Part shown: in pieces, positions 5,263-5,790 of the stretch
How positions within the stretch are numbered: the stretch's first letter is position 1
Layout: the number at the start of each line of letters is the position of its first letter
Assembly (NCBI GenBank): GCA_903898215.1
Contig: CAIUEQ010000073.1
Span: 1 to 5,790 of the forward strand
Source of the DNA: an uncultured Bacteroidota bacterium
GTDB lineage: Bacteria > Bacteroidota > Bacteroidia > UKL13-3
Length of the DNA stretch: 5,790 nucleotides
Direction of reading: 5' to 3'
Translations under genes and position numbers: made by a program
Notes under the pieces: generated by a model
Databases searched by the model: none
Told to the model about the DNA's origin: nothing
Seen by the model: only the letters and a program-made list of their open reading frames with translations

Positions 5263-5790
5263 ATGTCTGAATACCTAAAGATAGAAGAAGGCAAAACTTA
5301 TTTTATTACCTATACAGTTGTTGATTGGCTTGATGTATTTATTCGTGATGAATACATCAATATTTTAATTGACAGCATCAGATATTGCCAGCAACATAAA
5401 GGATTATTGCTATATGCTTATTGTATTATGCCAAGTCATGTGCACATGATTGCCGGAGCAAAAGAAAACACGTTAGGAGATTTGCTTCGCGACATGAAAG
5501 GTTTTACTGCTCGGAAATTATTGAAAGAAATAAAAGAAAACATGCGGGAAAGCAAACGTGAAATATTATTAGCCTCATTTTTAAAAGCTGGCAAAAAAGT
5601 TGGACAGGAAATGCAATTCTGGCAACACGAAAATTATCCTGTTGAATTGTATTCAGATAAATTTATTTCTCAAAAAGAAAATTATATCCATCAAAACCCT
5701 GTTAAGATGGGCTTGGTAAGTCGACCAGAATATTACCGGTTAAGTTCAGCAAGTGAAGACAGTCCGTTAAAAGTGATGACTTTAAAATAG
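5263..5790 (+). CDS. REP-associated tyrosine transposase (RAYT, Y1_Tnp/IS200-like)
   Basis: A 175-residue single-domain HUH enzyme. The first strand is KTYFITYTVVDWLDVF (11-26). The HUH motif is H59-V-H61 in YCIMPSHVHMI, which holds the metal ion. FWQHENYPVELYSDKF (119-134) and ENYIHQNPVKMGLV (139-152) are family hallmarks, with Y141 the probable nucleophile that forms a 5'-phosphotyrosine link to DNA. PEYYRLSSAS (155-164) completes the usual C-terminal pattern. RAYTs nick and rejoin single-stranded REP hairpins and are thought to spread REPs in the genome; they are normally single-copy and not flanked by typical insertion-sequence ends. The three palindromic repeats directly upstream fit that role. 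The ATG at 5263 gives the usual distance to the first strand; no Shine-Dalgarno is seen. The TAG stop is the last triplet of the window, so any downstream REPs are out of sight. All catalytic residues are present. Confidence 0.9.
   Translation: MSEYLKIEEGKTYFITYTVVDWLDVFIRDEYINILIDSIRYCQQHKGLLLYAYCIMPSHVHMIAGAKENTLGDLLRDMKGFTARKLLKEIKENMRESKREILLASFLKAGKKVGQEMQFWQHENYPVELYSDKFISQKENYIHQNPVKMGLVSRPEYYRLSSASEDSPLKVMTLK

Noticed and set aside
5263..5790. Conventional IS200/IS605 insertion sequence
   Set aside because: The protein has the RAYT-type core and C-terminal motifs, no TnpB partner is present, and the upstream hairpins are tandem REP-like units; the downstream end is outside the window, so this is not fully excluded.

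Overview
The window comes from an AT-rich bacterial chromosome, most likely a member of the Bacteroidota. The best evidence is an intact gene for a type IX secretion system plug protein (the former DUF5103 family), found in that phylum. Start codons without Shine-Dalgarno sequences and possible TAnnTTTG-type -7 promoter elements agree with this. The genus cannot be named from the sequence.

Left end (1-539): a partial tandem duplication with a 315-bp period. One unit holds a complete 79-residue GIY-YIG nuclease-domain gene on the minus strand. The other keeps only the 3' part of the same gene. In both copies the last codons and the stop lie in a sequence that looks like the 5' end of a tRNA (acceptor strand plus first half of the D-arm), which then breaks off into GC-rich sequence. 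A promoter-like element lies just upstream of the truncated copy.

Centre (540-5092): three housekeeping-type genes. A YbdL-like PLP-dependent methionine/aromatic aminotransferase is on the minus strand and apparently starts with TTG. Across a 199-bp divergent spacer with a perfect 13-bp inverted repeat, two plus-strand genes are 13 bp apart and probably form an operon: a YheS-like ABC-F ribosome-associated ATPase and the T9SS plug protein.

Right end (5093-5790): a REP/RAYT module. Three head-to-tail 34-nt palindromic REP-like units begin on the base after the plug-protein stop codon. They are followed 46 bp later by a complete 175-residue REP-associated tyrosine transposase (HUH motif H59-V-H61, probable nucleophile Y141). 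The gene ends on the last base of the window.

The housekeeping block is therefore bordered by two small repeat-plus-nuclease modules: GIY-YIG with tRNA debris on the left, REP with RAYT on the right. These are the most interesting parts of the window. I see no clearly new multi-gene system.
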